Of a DNA stretch of 64,000 bases, positions 46,601-58,121 are shown one piece after another (positions within the stretch are counted from its first letter, which is position 1; the number at the start of each line of letters is the position of its first letter). Made by a program: the position numbers and the translations under genes. This stretch comes from Trichostrongylus colubriformis (taxonomy: Eukaryota > Nematoda > Chromadorea > Rhabditida > Trichostrongylidae). The notes beneath the pieces are model-generated. The model saw only the letters and a list, made by a program, of their open reading frames with translations. It did no database searches and was not told where the DNA came from. The stretch is taken from assembly GCA_963978905.1 (NCBI GenBank), contig OZ022259.1, forward strand, positions 44,162,727 to 44,226,726, given 5' to 3'.

Positions 46601-49600
46601 CTGTAAACCAGAGCTGAGACTGGGTGCCCTCCATGAGTTACTGCCTACTCCAAATCAGAAAAGAATTTAGTGTATCCTGCGCCCGTTATTTCAAGGTAGG
46701 TCCTTTGGCTGTAACCCACTAGGTCCTCGAGAGAAATCAGTTGTTGGGCTGAAAGGTTTTATTTCGTGTGATATGGATAGAAATGGCAGATTTTGGCAGG
46801 AGGATGATAAGTAACGGTGAGTGGTTACTGTCGTAGGTTGTTAGTCAATGACCTCGAGGCGACTGGGGTTTCGGGCGCTCCTCCCTAAAAAAGAGAGCAA
46901 ATCGATGTGTTTACTTAATATTCCTGTGAATCTTACGCTTTAAGAAGCGCATGAGTGAAAGAGTTGATGAGCTACCTTGTTGCTTCCCCAGCCGTAATAT
47001 CCGTATGTAGGATAGGTGTACAGTCCACTGTAGTAACCGGTGTAACTTGGGTAGTATCCAGTGTAGGCAGGATATCCAGCATATCCGTACAACAACTGAG
47101 CTTCAGCCTGATGGATCAGGAAGCAAGCGATAGCGATGAAGATAAGGCTGAAATTAATACCGTTCTTGAGAAGCGAAGGTTTGAAGCTCTTACGGGATAG
47201 CTTTGTCGGTAGGTGGCTTAGATCTTCCAGAAATTTCAGAAATATTTTGTTTACAAGGGGGTTAATGGAAGTAGGTGTGTGAATATATTGTCGTGTTTGA
47301 TTTAAAGACACCAGAAGGGGGTAATTTTGGCTTACGGTAGAACAGACGTAGGGTGGACGAGTTTAAGTGACCGCCATTGCACAAACTCGCCAATTTGACG
47401 CCTTGGCATGGTGCCAAAAGAAGATGCTTCTATTATGTTTGTTTTTTCCTTTACTTTTTACTTTGTTCTTTCTTATATTGTTTGTAGATGTACTTACATG
47501 AATGCTAATGTAGTTAGGAATGGCCACTCCACTGCGCTGGGAGTCAGGTGCTACAACTAACGTTGGCCCACGGCCCGTCTCCTACAGCGGACAACTCGGA
47601 ATGGATGCGCTGATGCGAATGGGATGCGAATACACACCGCAGCGTCGCGCTTTTGAGTCCGGGTTTTTTCGCCTATTATCGCGTCTAACCTTGAGTGTTC
47701 ATTACAAAATGCTCATTTCTTGGCATCTTTCTCTTGTTTCGGACCCCCTTCCGGTTCCTTTAATCTATGATCTCGGTTGAAATCTGGCGCAGGTGGTGTT
47801 GTGACAGGTGGCGCGCACCCCATTCTCATGGTACGGTGATAAAATCCCGCCTCAACGCCCACCCAGGCCAACCGAATCTTCCATCTCTCCGGGTTCGGTT
47901 AGTTGGCACCAGACTCGTCTGAGAGGATAAAAGCGCTGATCTGTACATCGGCTGGCTACCGCAAGTCATTGTATAGGCCACATCACAACCACCAGTCACC
48001 ACGATTCTGAATGGAATGCGTGGCGCATTCCACAGCGGGGATTGATGCCAAAAACTTTTATTGTTTATCCTTCATGATCTCGGTACAATGAAATATGTAA
48101 ACCGTCTACTTACCGTTGATACCTTCTATTAATCTTTTGTCGGTAGTGTTTGAAGTAAGCTCAGGGACAAAAGGCAGCTTTATGACACCACAGGTTTAAG
48201 GCACTCGTGTTCGAGCTCTCCTCCCCCCTCTACTTCTCCCTCCCCCCCAGTCCCTTCCTTGAGGCCTTTGGAAGCCCTTGCTATCCGAAATTCTGCTGGA
48301 GTTTACTGCATTTCTCTAGTAAATCATGGCTTCCTTCTGACAAGATGTCTTGATAGACGCTTACAGTTTTTTGTAAGTTGGAAACCAGTGGCTGATCTCC
48401 CTAAGGGCAATAGGCAAACTGAGAATGAGAGGTCCAGAGATTGACATACCTACGGAAGAGGTATAGGGAGTAGAAAAACTCACGTTTTGAACAGCATTGT
48501 TGAATGTGACTCGGCAGGTGGTTGTTTCAAATTTTCCGGCAGCTTTTATACATTGAAAACTGTTTGACATCAGCTTTTCAGTCTTGTTGGGTTAACACGC
48601 GCGCTATGCGTATGAGTACCAGTTTTAGCTAGAACGCATGGCGCGAACTGTTTGATTTGCTGGAGATGTTGATTTTTGCTGATCTTCGACCTCTGAGTCA
48701 ATAATGTTGTGTCAAGTGTTTCACGCGAGAAACAGTCTTTGATACTACCGCGAAACCGGAGTGAGAACAGCTGACTTTATATTTCCTACGAATTTGCTTT
48801 TCAAAGATGAAGAATAATCTGAGATGTGGAGCTGCGCGTTTTTCTATTTGAATATCGACTGTAGAAAAATAGAGCGAAAACTGCAAAAATGCACAAGATT
48901 GTATGTTTAGCATGTGTCAGAATGGTACCGTAATTACAGTGATCAGAAATGTACCGTAATTAAATGTTTTGTGAGTTAATTGTTTGAACTCACTACGAAT
49001 CAATCACTGAATCGAACATTAATTGCTTGGAATTAACGCAGGACAGGCTGAAGTAAAATATTACGCGATCCGAAAACAGCGGCCGGAAAAATTGATGAAC
49101 TGTTTGTTTGTTTGTTGTTTATTCGTTCAGAAGATTTCTGTTTTTTTTTGCCGTTCGACATACATGTCGTTTGATGTGGCATATTATTACGCCTATGGTA
49201 AGACCACTTTTTATTTGACGTTCACGTTCGACCATCAGACGGATGGTTATGGTATACCATATTAATTTGTTCGAAACTCAAAATCTAGTTAGGGGCCCAC
49301 CGCCACGTACTGTTCACTTATTTTTCCGAAGAAAGAGGAGCTATTATGAACAGTAGTCCGCTATGAAATTTGAGGTCAAGTTTTCTTGAGGTCTGCAGAT
49401 TTGGGATCTCCGTCAGTTTGGTAGAGGCATTGTTGAAAAAGTCAATAGACAAGGTCCATGTGATTTTTGTGAATGGTGCATGAGTGACTATTTCATAGCA
49501 TATTTTCCTCAATCTTTACAGGGTACAGATCACTTTTTAAAATGGTATTCCAGTTGCAGAAAGGAAATCTGTGCTATGCTAAGCCTTAGAAAGTCGCTAG

Positions 49601-52600
49601 ACGCCGAAAATTCATTGTAGGACTCTAAATCCTTGCAGCCATCTTAGTAATACCTTTTTGAGTCTTTTGAAATCAGATTTCGAAATCTTTTACTATTTTA
49701 TATGAATTTATGTGGACATGTGACTTCGTCAGTGGACAATACATATTTTTGATTTTTTTGACTGGCTCAGGGTTCCAATCAAAAATTATGTGGCGGAGCT
49801 TTGTTCACATCTCAGTGTATGTATTTACAGCAGAACTGTTGACCACACATGCAGGAGCTTTGGTTGCTGTTGAGTTGCAATGCATTGCGCGGGGAAAACC
49901 AAGACGATACGGGATTGTCTGCCTGCCAACGATGGATGATCTAAACAGGGTAGGTTGACCCCTTCCGCGAGTCATATGGTTCTTTCACCTTGTATAATAT
50001 GCACTGCGCATTTGCTTCTGTACATAGAGGAATCATTTGGAACTCTTCCCCTCCGTCTACGATCGCTTTATACGGTCACTCTTTCCTTGTTGTAATAGCG
50101 ATACACTCGTTGGCATTATGTAGAACCAGTTGACTGGCGCACACTACTGTGCGCGAAACACCATGTGCATCAATAGGTGATCGAGACTGCTCATTTCACT
50201 GCATGCTCTACTCACCGTGGAAGAAGCTTAACTTGGTGCATGCTGCTTACTTCTTGTCTCATGCCCTACCCATCTCACTTGCCCCATCTCCACATACCGT
50301 TTTTCATGTAACGTCCAAGCTCCGCCCACCACCACAAACGTTCCGCCCACTGTGCCTAGGATTCTATCGTGTTCAGAAGCGCATCACTGACTTGAATCCA
50401 TCTTCTCTCCACGTTGGCGCACATTGCAACCCAATTAACAATGTACTGTCTGAAAACGGAACATCTCAGTGCACGCCCCGCCCATCGTGAGCGGAGCTTA
50501 ACTTGGTCCATGTGTGGTCTTTACTTCTTGTCCCATGCCCCACCAATTTCAAACTTGTCCCCATCTCCTCAGGTCGTTTTTCATGTAATACCTGGTTTCG
50601 TGACAGACAGACGCACACACAGACAGACATACTATACAGAATAGGATGTATCTCACATAGTGGAATATAGTATGTGAAAAGAATGGTGGTTTAAATGATA
50701 AATGGTGACTCCTGACATTTTTGAGGGCAGTGAGAGCTATAATTTTCATGTTTGAGAAAGAATGATGGTTCAGCATAAATCAACTGCAGAGGTACAGTGG
50801 ACTCTAGGGTCTATAGCGTTATTGAGGTCTAACATGGAATCGAAGTATGGGGTTCATATTTGAAGATAAAATCCTTGAGAAAATTCTTGACCACTCGTTT
50901 TTGATGGCTCGCAGGCATTTTTGTCAATCGATAATCGTATTTTGTACCAGACATTAGCGCCAAAATTATTGATTAGCAACCTTTTATGACACAAATTTAC
51001 AATGGTCGCGATCCGTTGTGGAAGGCTAGCGCTCTCTTAGCTCCTCAGGAGGGGTTCCCAGAGTGCAAGAACCTCCTGGCATGCAAGCTTTTCTCTTAAA
51101 GACACCGTTAGGGGCAATTTTGGCTAATTGGGGGATTACGAAAGTAGAGGTGCTCAGTAATATAACAGTAGAAAAAGAACGACATAAAACGGCGAAACCA
51201 AGAAATAGGAACCCAAAATTCCCCCTTCTTTCTCTCGTCCTCTGCGTCTCTGGTCGGAGTGAACTGAAGACAGGCCAGAGTCTCAACCAGCCGGCCGCGA
51301 TTGTTGTCCCGCCCCTCCACGTCGACTCCCCCGGGCGCATAACGGCATAACGGCATGACGAGCTGCGGGGCCGCCATAAGACCCCAAGTCGCGTTTTTTA
51401 TGCGATTTTCACCACATGTGACCCCTTCTGAAGTCGAAGATTCGTTTCAGAAAACATGTACTTCCAGATCTCAGTTTTCCCTTACCCCTAATGGTGCCTT
51501 CAAGCGTGCGCGTTTTTGGATGCGTATAACTGCCGTGTATCACCGATTCACGTAACTTCGAACGATATTGGTTGATGCGTGGCCGTCCATGTCAAAATCA
51601 ACGGAGCGCATGCGGGTCCTTTTGACCTTTTCGCTTTTTCATTATTTTCTTCATTGCTAGCTGAGCAGGCACTTCTATCTTCATTTTTCACGGGCAAGCT
51701 AATTCTTCCTCCTGGATGAGCACATGGTATGCAAGTTGATGGGGTCTAAGTCCACCCATCGATATAACCTTCACTGAATCCTTGCGGTCCCTCGGTAAAT
51801 ATCAAGGATCACGTTATCGTTCAGCTTTAAGACACCGCAAGGTGGTAATTTTGGCTTACGGTACTCGCTTGCAGTTTGGCTGCACATGCGACGCCTTGCC
51901 AAGAGGCCAATGTATTTCACTTTTTACTTGTTTTTGTTTGGTGTTTTATTTGTTTAACATCATCTTGGATGAAATCAGTTCCACCTTCTCTGCCCACCTT
52001 CGGCAGGCAATAGGGTCACTGAAGCGTGCAGTTCGAGGTGAAATGCGCTAGGATCGGTAGCGCCCCAAAGGCGCGTTTTTCAATGCGAGTTTCTCTACAC
52101 ATTATCTCTTCTGGGCTCAAATGTTCGTTTACAGATAATACTGCTTTCAAATACGCTTTCCTCCCTTGACCCCTCTCAGTGCCTGTAACCTGAGGTAAAG
52201 CGATGACGAGGGGTGCTTGGAGGACCTCATTCGCCGCACTGATTTTTCTTTTTTTGTGATGAACCGCTGCAATGTTTCCTTCTGAAGATCATTGAAACTA
52301 GTTGAGACACTGAATAGACACCACGTTTTGGGGCATCCCGTGGCATTTGATCAACTTTTAGCATTCTTTTAGTTACTTCTCTTTTATCTCTTTGAAACTC
52401 CTGTGTGCAAGAAACGTTTCATTTTGTGACCTTGACAGGTTTTACTGAAAGTGTTTGATTGATTTGAGATTAAAAATCGGCATAAGAGCGGTCCAGTAAA
52501 GATCGAACAAGAGCCACGAGGTTCGCACGAAAAAACGGAGGAGAAACCAGTGGAGGTTGAGGTTAGTTTTTTCCTTTGTATTCTTTATATTTTGTTTTCG

Positions 52601-55600
52601 TATTTTCTGCTCGCCGAGGGTTCGTTCTGTCTTCATCTGATCTTCCCGTTCAAATGTTGAGAGAGGGTAATTCATATAGAAATGGGATGCAGAACGAAGC
52701 TGCTTTGTATCTTTGGGTAGTGTATGTCACCGGCGATGTCTGACGGCATCTCTTTTCTCTTTTGCAGTCATGAGCATACATACGATCGCTCTCTTAGGAA
52801 GTTGGTGTGGCAGGTTTCGGAGGCCAGACATCCGCTATCCCTGTGATACTAGTAATTTATGGAGAACGAAGTTCACTGAGAATAAGATTTGACTAAAAGG
52901 TAAAGCGCTATAGTTACTATGTAGTGAAAGGGTAAACTTGAGCTCGGGAAATGGTAACACGACCCCCACCACTCCTCGGTAATCTCGCGATTAAGGGAGT
53001 TGGAAGGGAAAGGGGTGTGGAAATGGCCACTTTACTAATAGATTACTGTACTCTGTTAGGTCGGTCAGGAAGTTCCGTCGTTTTGCATCGCCTAACTTGC
53101 TAGATCACAAACCGCTCAAACGAAGTTAATTGTAACGAAACGAAAACCATATTCAGCACACTTTTCTCTGCAATTACGGTGCAGATCCTATTTTTCTTTC
53201 TTAAAACTTTCGTTCCTTGAAGTCTGAAAACTTGGAAGTCGACTTTGACATCCCTCTCTTCTTGAAACCACATTTCCCTTGGAAGATACTTCAAAGTTTG
53301 AAAAAGCAGTGATCCATATTGGACACGTCCAAGATAGGCAAGGAATTGAGCGGAACTCCCATACCTTGTTTTCTACAGTTTTTTGGATAGCTCATCTTTG
53401 GATTATGGGGGTTTGGCGTCACCGCGAGAAGGGTGTGACCTTACTTATTTAAGAGAGGAAAGCGTGTTTCCTTTGGAGTTTGGTCGGTTTTTCATTGAAA
53501 TGTTGCTCAGCTATATAAAGGACTCGCGCGCAGAATTTCAGCAGTCTGTGCTTACGATAGGCCCTGATAAGCTGACCAAAGCGTGCATCATTTTAGACTA
53601 TTGTCTCTCTTGACGTAAACTTGTAAGGCTAGTTTCTTGTTATACACGGCTGGCAATTTCCCAGTCAGAACTAGTCCTTATATTGCTAATTAATGCGACG
53701 TATTTCCTAAAAGCTCTTAGGCCTTTTGTGCCAAAAATCATGCTTTTCTATGGCTTTAAAAAACGCTTGGATTAGCGCACCTCCCTAGAAACGTCTTAAG
53801 GCTTCACGTGTGATGAAAGAGCAGGTTTCTCTCTGTAAAGCAATACTCAAACGATCCGAAAAGTCTCGAAATTCTTATGCTAAAAAATCAAAACGAAATA
53901 GGTAATGTGAAAAACGTCGGGAACTTCTTGTCTGACATAATACACCTGACTGTGAAGCCTACCGCGATCGAATCGCATTTTTCCGCTGCAGTCTGCATCC
54001 AGGTCAAATGCGTGGCGCATTCCAAGGAGGGTGGTCGAACAATGAGGGCTTGACTTTTCTATCTTGTGTTGCATTTGTTGCACAAATACTGATTTTTCAT
54101 TTTTTTTTTGAAAAAAACATGTTTGTGAAATGCATCGAGTGTTTCTATGTTTAGATAGATATATGTTTATATATTTAGCCACGAAATTCCGTGAAAGATG
54201 ATATTTGGAAAGACGTCGTATCACTAGATGCAGGCACTCGCGAGAAGCCCATTCCATTGAAGGACCTCTTTCCTGATGACAAAGTTATAGACAAGTAAGT
54301 CTGATTACCATTCGTCCTGTTACGTCCTGTTATTACTCCTATGGTTTGTTGTTTTCCCGTCTGTGCTTGCTCTGGGAACTATGGAGCAAGCTTATTGGAA
54401 GCGCATTAGAACTTTATTTGCTTCATTTGACTGTTAAGTGCTATACTAATGAGTGGGGCGGGGCAACTTCTGGAGTGTTAAACAGTAACAATAGCTGTTA
54501 TTGGGATGCAGAGTTATGGGCGAAAGCTTTGGTCTCAGACGGGACTCGAACCCGCACTCCATGCTTTCCGGGCAAATTTGCTAATCATTAGCACTAGCGA
54601 GATCTTTTTCATCTTATATCAGGCTCTAATGTTATGTTCAGCATAGCTTATCAGCACTCACACGTAACTCAGTCTCCACTCACTGCTACAACTCAGCATG
54701 CTGTTAAAGACTTTCGCGGGCTGCGGTGAAAAGCATACAGTTGTCATTTTAACGAGTGGCTCTCCCATTTTATAATAACTGAATATTCAATTTCACATTA
54801 TGCTCCCCTCCATGTACAACATTGTACTTTGGTGCCTGATCCAAGCAAAAAAAAATCTGAAAAATTTAAGGATCATATCCAAAAGCGTCAACTTAGGTGA
54901 TGTGTTCGCAAAGTTTTCGAGTTTTCTGGATTGCCACTAAAGTGCAGTTCATACAAGAAGTGAAAGGATGAACCGGTTGGTCGTCTGCGTGACTAAGCGA
55001 CGTTCATTAGACATCAGTTTACATTGTTTGACCATTAAATGTGCTTGGATCGACCAGTGCTTTTGCCTTTACCGGTTTCAAGCTTGACTTTCTCGTCAAC
55101 AATGGAACTAACCATGATAACTTCATGAGGACTAGGGTGATACATTCGCATGTACTGACTGAATGTTAACTTCTCATCTGGTCGCTGGACTTTTTGTGCC
55201 CATTTATTCAAGTACAGTTGTGGCTCTTTTAAAGGCACACCACGCGATAATCAAAGTGGTCCTTACCTTCTCAGGGCAGGTAGACCCCTGGGTGGTTGTG
55301 AAGAATTGCACCCTTTTCGCGGCGCCACGGCTTACCCCCGCCGCGCACGGCATGATCGACTTGAGCCGAGTTGAGCCCACCGAGCCGAATCACACCCGGC
55401 TTAGACGAGAGGGAAACTTGCGATAAGGCAAGGTAAGGCAGCGATATCAATAGCGAAGGTATTCAACAGGGAAGAGTAGGTGATATCGTAGCATTTTGCG
55501 CGATATCATCAAGCAAAAACTCATTTCCAATCTCAGAAACTCGTACGAGGACCGATGGCAGGGAGCTTTACTCTTGGTAGTTGTGAAGGGTTTCGATTCA

Positions 55601-58121
55601 TTTTTCTTCACTGGTGGGTAAACCAGGGCCTCCACTACCTGTAACACGCGCGATAGCTCTCACAATTTTTCGCGAGGTGTGCCTTTAAGTAGCTATAGTA
55701 TGATCTTTGTTCTAGGACATTGAAGAGGAAACTCGCAAATCGCAAGAAGAAGGAGAGCGCAAAACGACGTCGTGAGAATAGGGAGGAGCGCTTAAAAGAG
55801 CTAAACGAGGAGAAGGAAGAAAAAGAGGAAATCTCGTACAGGGAATCGGCGAACAGGTTTTTTTTTCCTCTTTTCCTGTCTTTGCCTTTTTCGGAAGGAT
55901 TATGGGTTAGTTAGTTTAAGGAATCGCCCGCGGAAAATGAGTTCCTATATTACCCCTATATTACTGTTGTATTTGTCTGATAAAGGCCACATGCAAAGTT
56001 TCACTCGAAACTCACTCGAAAATATGAATTCGGCTAAGACACAGCTCCCCAAAGGGGGACGGTCGATTCTATCGTCACGCCACTTGCGTCGCGTCGTGCA
56101 CCCAGCGCGCGGCCACTTGCGCGGCGCGATGGAGAGCTCAAGCATTGAGAGTTCGTTGTTTCGAATGTCGTTTTGAGACGAAACTATCCTCTACACTATT
56201 CAGCATAACCGCAACGAAACACGACAGTTTTCTAAGCCAAATACTTTGCCCACAGTTATTTTCATGAAAGTCAGTCCACGATGGTTGATGTCATTTTCCT
56301 TTGTGACACTGATATTCGCTATTTCAAAACCTATACAGAAGCTATGAACTCGCCAAATTCTCGGCCGGGTGGGCGCCTCCGAGTTGAAGCTCCGTCTCGT
56401 CGTGCGCCGCGGTTGAGAAAGGGAAGTGGGACTGTTCACGTAGTTTTCTGTCCGTACAATGCGTCTCCGACCGCGGCGGACGGCGGGGTGGACACGTGCT
56501 CGGGCCCCGCCCATGGCCGAGTCTTTGTGGTGCTGTATCTTAGCCGCATTCACATTTTTCGTGTGAAACTTTGCATGTGGCAAATTAGGCAAATACAGCA
56601 TGAATAAATGGGTAACATAAGAAACTCATTTCTCCGTGGAGGATTCCTTTGAGCATTCGAGGTTGCGATCATACATGGGAAGAGGCGGAAGGAATTGTAG
56701 GCGAAAAGGTTCGGCGTATCCATGAGGTTAATGGATGAATGGGCGAGTGAGTGAATAGGTGGGTAAGCAATAATACCGAAGAAAATGCGTAATTATCTCG
56801 TTAATTCACGAATATGCTAAAAACATGCAGTATCGATTGGTAGCCTATGGAGTCGTCCACTATGAGAAATGCCTATTCATTCCTCGACCCCGGGCTTACG
56901 TACTTGAAATGAAAGTTTTTTCTATTTTTCATTTTTCTATTTTTTCTATTTCTCTTTTTCTGGAAGAGTCGATCGAAAGAAGATGAGTTAAGTGCAGATG
57001 AGAGCTTTTTTCACTAAGCCAGACCTGCCAAAAGATTTCCCAATTTTCTGCAGGGCGGACGAGTGATAAACTATTCACTGTTTACCTATTTCTCAGAGTT
57101 TTTAATCTCGGGGTCGCTTCTCGTCGCAATGGACACTGTGATATCTTGTTCTATTCCGCATATTTCTCATGCAGTTGTTGTTGGATGCCAATTGCTCCCT
57201 GGTGATAAAACTTTTGCAAAGGTTTTCTCTTGAGTCCCTTTGATCTGCTTAACTGTAAACAACACCAGTCGAGGTATGGGAAACTTATCGAAACTCATTC
57301 TCTTTGTGGTGTTAGTAAAGTCAGTGCAGAGGCTTTTTAATTACTTTCGGAAGTCTCACCATGATTGTAAGACAATTTAAGTGAAGCATTGAGCTGAGGG
57401 TTTTTTTTGAGAGGTATGAAAACCTCTAAACTTACCTGGCGATATGATCCTATTCCAACTCCCCCTCCCATGGCTGTTGTTGTTGATATATCAAAGTTGT
57501 ATACCAAGAAAAGTGGTCAGTTAATAATCACATCATACTACCTGATGTGATTCATGGGTCAAAGACCCTTTTTTAGATGCAATTTTCTGGAGAAATTTTC
57601 CCCCTGAATACACCCCTCCCTTTTTTTTATCCATATACTCCTTCCTTCCTCTTGACGATTCCTCGACCCATGCATGCTTGTCCTGGCACCGACCCCATCT
57701 TAATGTTCGTTAACTGGCAGCTCCAAAGGAAAGTGGATCATATCTGCGTTTTTTTTTTGTTTATGATCGATAAGTTGGAAACGCGCGCTGTTCGTCCTCC
57801 ATCAGCTAATGTCAGTCTTTTATTCTGATACTTTACCTATACTTGGTAACTTTATCATGTGGTAACAATCCATCATATGCACATTCTTTTCTCTCGAGGA
57901 CTTTCAAGAGTAATTTTTCACCATTTAGACTGGTTATTGGTCGAATAGTGCGCGGCGACTTTTCGTTCTACACAGCCTGTGGCCGAGCTCTCTCTTATGT
58001 GCCTCTATGCGCTCTTGAAGATGTCCGTAAAACTGGTGGCATCGTATTGCTTCGAAATTCAACGTCAAAATACTATCATCCAGCCAAGTTGAATATTTTA
58101 AATAATTTACTCGAAATTTAG
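31689..58121 (+). CDS. popl-1: POP1, protein subunit of RNase P and RNase MRP
   Basis: POP1 scaffolds the nuclear RNase P/MRP particles that cut pre-tRNA and pre-rRNA. Exons: 31,689-31,778; 31,841-31,926; 33,814-33,949; 34,020-34,099; 34,149-34,260; 34,326-34,433; 34,504-34,583; 37,796-37,916; 37,985-38,074; 38,127-38,239; 38,623 to 38,640 or 38,758; 40,195-40,315; 40,945-41,045; 41,179-41,269; 42,035-42,122; 42,208-42,371; 42,483-42,599; 44,253-44,346; 49,831-49,949; 52,469-52,561; 54,179-54,294; 55,716-55,856; 57,929-58,121. Motifs in family order: [78 protein letters not shown], and a C-terminal [17 protein letters not shown]. It totals roughly 825-865 residues against about 1,020 in human. 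The join after exon 11 and a possible exon between 55,856 and 57,929 are unresolved. The intron after 42,122 needs a GC donor. Introns are packed with mobile elements. Confidence 0.95.
32356..33225 (+). mobile_element. Internally deleted mariner element 1
   Basis: TIRs TTAGGTTGTCCCAAAAGT and ATTTTTGGGACAACCTAA are flanked by TA on both sides, the mariner target duplication. At 870 bp it is shorter than the usual ~1.3 kb. It lies in POP1 intron 2 in the same orientation as the gene. Confidence 0.95.
32514..33081 (+). pseudogene. Mariner transposase remnant (element 1)
   Basis: The N-terminal paired helix-turn-helix is readable from the ATG at 32,514 ([20 protein letters not shown] and KPRSE). 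After about residue 85 the middle, including the first catalytic Asp region, is gone and the frame shifts. The C-terminal part resumes with [14 protein letters not shown], containing the second catalytic Asp, and [10 protein letters not shown]. The third catalytic Asp, expected in a SDYH-like motif, reads TYH instead. The copy is inactive. Confidence 0.9.
34773..35808. mobile_element. 1.04-kb element with long inverted repeats
   Basis: The ends TTGGGTCATTCCATAAGTA and its inverse TACTTATGGAATGACCCAA lie between TA dinucleotides. The arms extend inward about 200 bp with divergence (GAGGTAGGTCCAGC against GCTGGACCTACCTC). The TA duplication and CCATAAGTA motif suggest a Tc1/mariner relative. 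The centre contains a short protein-like run (35,458-35,576, with [20 protein letters not shown]) of unknown origin. It lies in POP1 intron 7. Confidence 0.85.
35896..37652. mobile_element. Composite repeat with inverted arms and direct flanks
   Basis: A 92-bp near-identical direct repeat occurs at 35,896-35,987 and 37,561-37,652 (CATATTGCTCACAG to AAATCTGGATA). Between them, 36,055-36,180 and 37,265-37,391 are inverted copies (GGAAGGCCCATCAGGTCATG against CATGACCTGATGGGCCTTCC). The centre holds a tRNA-like block on the minus strand. This looks like a foldback element or a pair of elements joined by rearrangement. Confidence 0.75.
36976..37055 (-). repeat. tRNA-like block (SINE head or tRNA relic)
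   Basis: On the minus strand an A box TGGCCGAATGG (37,047-37,037) is followed by a B box GGTTCAAGTCC (36,992-36,982). An anticodon-arm-like stretch lies between, and a GGGGG/CCCCC T-stem can form. The acceptor stem does not pair well, so a functional tRNA is unlikely. It may be the promoter head of a SINE. Confidence 0.6.
39138..39962 (+). mobile_element. Internally deleted mariner element 2
   Basis: TIRs TTAGGTTGGACCATAATTTC and the inverse ending GGTCCAACCTAA are flanked by TA. It is 825 bp long and lies in the POP1 intron before 40,195. Its TIR differs from element 1 beyond TTAGGTTG, so it is a different mariner lineage. Confidence 0.95.
39418..39905 (+). pseudogene. Mariner transposase remnant (element 2)
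   Basis: Only the central to C-terminal part is readable: a Lys-rich stretch, then [20 protein letters not shown] and [18 protein letters not shown], the region holding the second catalytic Asp. Frames change at least twice after the [16 protein letters not shown] part. The DNA-binding N-terminus is missing. Confidence 0.85.
41366..41613. mobile_element. Palindromic MITE in POP1 intron
   Basis: It begins TTAGGCCGTGTTCATACTTT and ends with AAGTATGATATGAACGCGG. An internal ~62-bp segment (GGCAAGGAGACAGGTTGGCA and onward) is tandemly duplicated at about 41,463 and 41,523. It belongs to the family of 16,408, 20,160 and 20,474. Confidence 0.8.
45785..46251 (+). mobile_element. TTTAAAGACACC-ended element, copy 1
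   Basis: Left end TTTAAAGACACCGGAAGGGG, right end CCCCTTCCAGTTCCTTTAA; the termini are inverted. It is 467 bp with no coding capacity. It is about 85-90% alike by eye to the copy at 47,301. Confidence 0.88.
46976..47147 (-). CDS. Exon for small Tyr/Gly-rich secreted peptide, nested antisense
   Basis: On the minus strand an acceptor TTAATTTCAG leads into a hydrophobic signal-like segment ([18 protein letters not shown]). A mature part follows in repeats of YxGY/YP ([20 protein letters not shown] and onward, ending YYGWGSNK). A donor GTAGCT follows. No ATG lies in the open frame upstream, so a 5' exon is missing or was lost. A mobile element begins at 47,301, about 150 bp upstream. The pattern resembles nematode Tyr/Gly-rich antimicrobial or cuticle peptides. 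It lies inside a POP1 intron on the opposite strand. Confidence 0.55.
47301..47763 (+). mobile_element. TTTAAAGACACC-ended element, copy 2
   Basis: Left end TTTAAAGACACCAGAAGGGG, right end CCCCCTTCCGGTTCCTTTAA. It has the same internal order as copy 1. It lies just upstream of the nested antisense peptide exon. Confidence 0.88.
47764..48060. repeat. Possible retrotransposon 3' fragment
   Basis: The stretch with ATCCCGCCTCAACGCCCACC and a GAATGCGTGGCGCATTCCA palindrome has the look of a dispersed element tail. The palindrome core recurs near 54,008-54,030 (AATGCGTGGCGCATTCCA). I suspect an RTE-type LINE tail but cannot show it. Confidence 0.35.
50120..50640 (+). repeat. Copy of the 1.4-5.1-kb dispersed family
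   Basis: It shares GGCGCACACTACTGTGCGCG, GTAACGTCCAAGCTCCGCCC and GGAGCTTAACTTGGTCCATG with the left-hand region. It ends in a GACAGACAGACGCACACACA tail. It lies in a POP1 intron, about 45 kb from the tandem array. Confidence 0.85.
51096..51503 (+). mobile_element. TTAAAGACACC-ended element, second type
   Basis: Starts TTAAAGACACCGTTAGGGGC and ends CCCCTAATGGTGCCTTCAAG. The interior differs from the 45,785 type but matches 2,835-3,245 and, inverted, 60,988-61,382. Confidence 0.8.
51823..52190 (+). mobile_element. TTTAAGACACC-ended element, third type
   Basis: Starts TTTAAGACACCGCAAGGTGG and ends near CTCAGTGCCTGTAA. The right half (GCGCCCCAAAGGCGCGTTTT) resembles the right half of 15,051-15,800. 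Confidence 0.65.
54480..54760 (-). repeat. tRNA-derived SINE-like copy
   Basis: On the minus strand a B box GGTTCGAGTCC (54,552-54,542) sits inside GCGGGTTCGAGTCCCGTC. It is followed by CATAACTC-type sequence shared with the copies at 59.3-59.7 kb. A second partial tail in the other direction lies at 54,665-54,740. Confidence 0.6.
55035..55226 (-). pseudogene. Orphan antisense coding-like segment
   Basis: The minus-strand frame reads [20 protein letters not shown], continues with [20 protein letters not shown] and ends [13 protein letters not shown]. The composition is strongly protein-like (charged, aromatic, no low complexity). It has no ATG of its own. Its 5' end abuts the terminus of the MITE at 55,228, so it looks like the last exon or retro-copied end of a gene cut off by that insertion. 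Family not recognised. It lies within a POP1 intron. Confidence 0.4.
55228..55688. mobile_element. MITE with TTTAAAGGCACACC ends
   Basis: Inverted ends TTTTAAAGGCACACCACGCG and CGCGAGGTGTGCCTTTAAG. It is 461 bp and ends 27 bases before the POP1 exon at 55,716. A related single end lies at 62,376. Confidence 0.85.
55915..56652. mobile_element. Foldback element, relative of 1,702-2,135
   Basis: It starts TTTAAGGAATCGCCCGCGGA and ends TCCGTGGAGGATTCCTTTGA. Inner mirrored words include GGCCACATGCAAAGTTTCAC and GTGAAACTTTGCATGTGGC. It is longer than the 434-bp copy because of an extra central stretch (about 56,150-56,400). Confidence 0.8.

Noticed and set aside
54001..54040. Operator-like palindrome GCGTGGCGCATTC
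   Set aside because: The same words recur at 48,010-48,035 in a likely repeat tail, so it is more probably part of a dispersed element.
57060..57235. Extra POP1 exon ([20 protein letters not shown])
   Set aside because: It is open and follows a good acceptor, but its phase does not fit the flanking exons, which join directly in phase without it.
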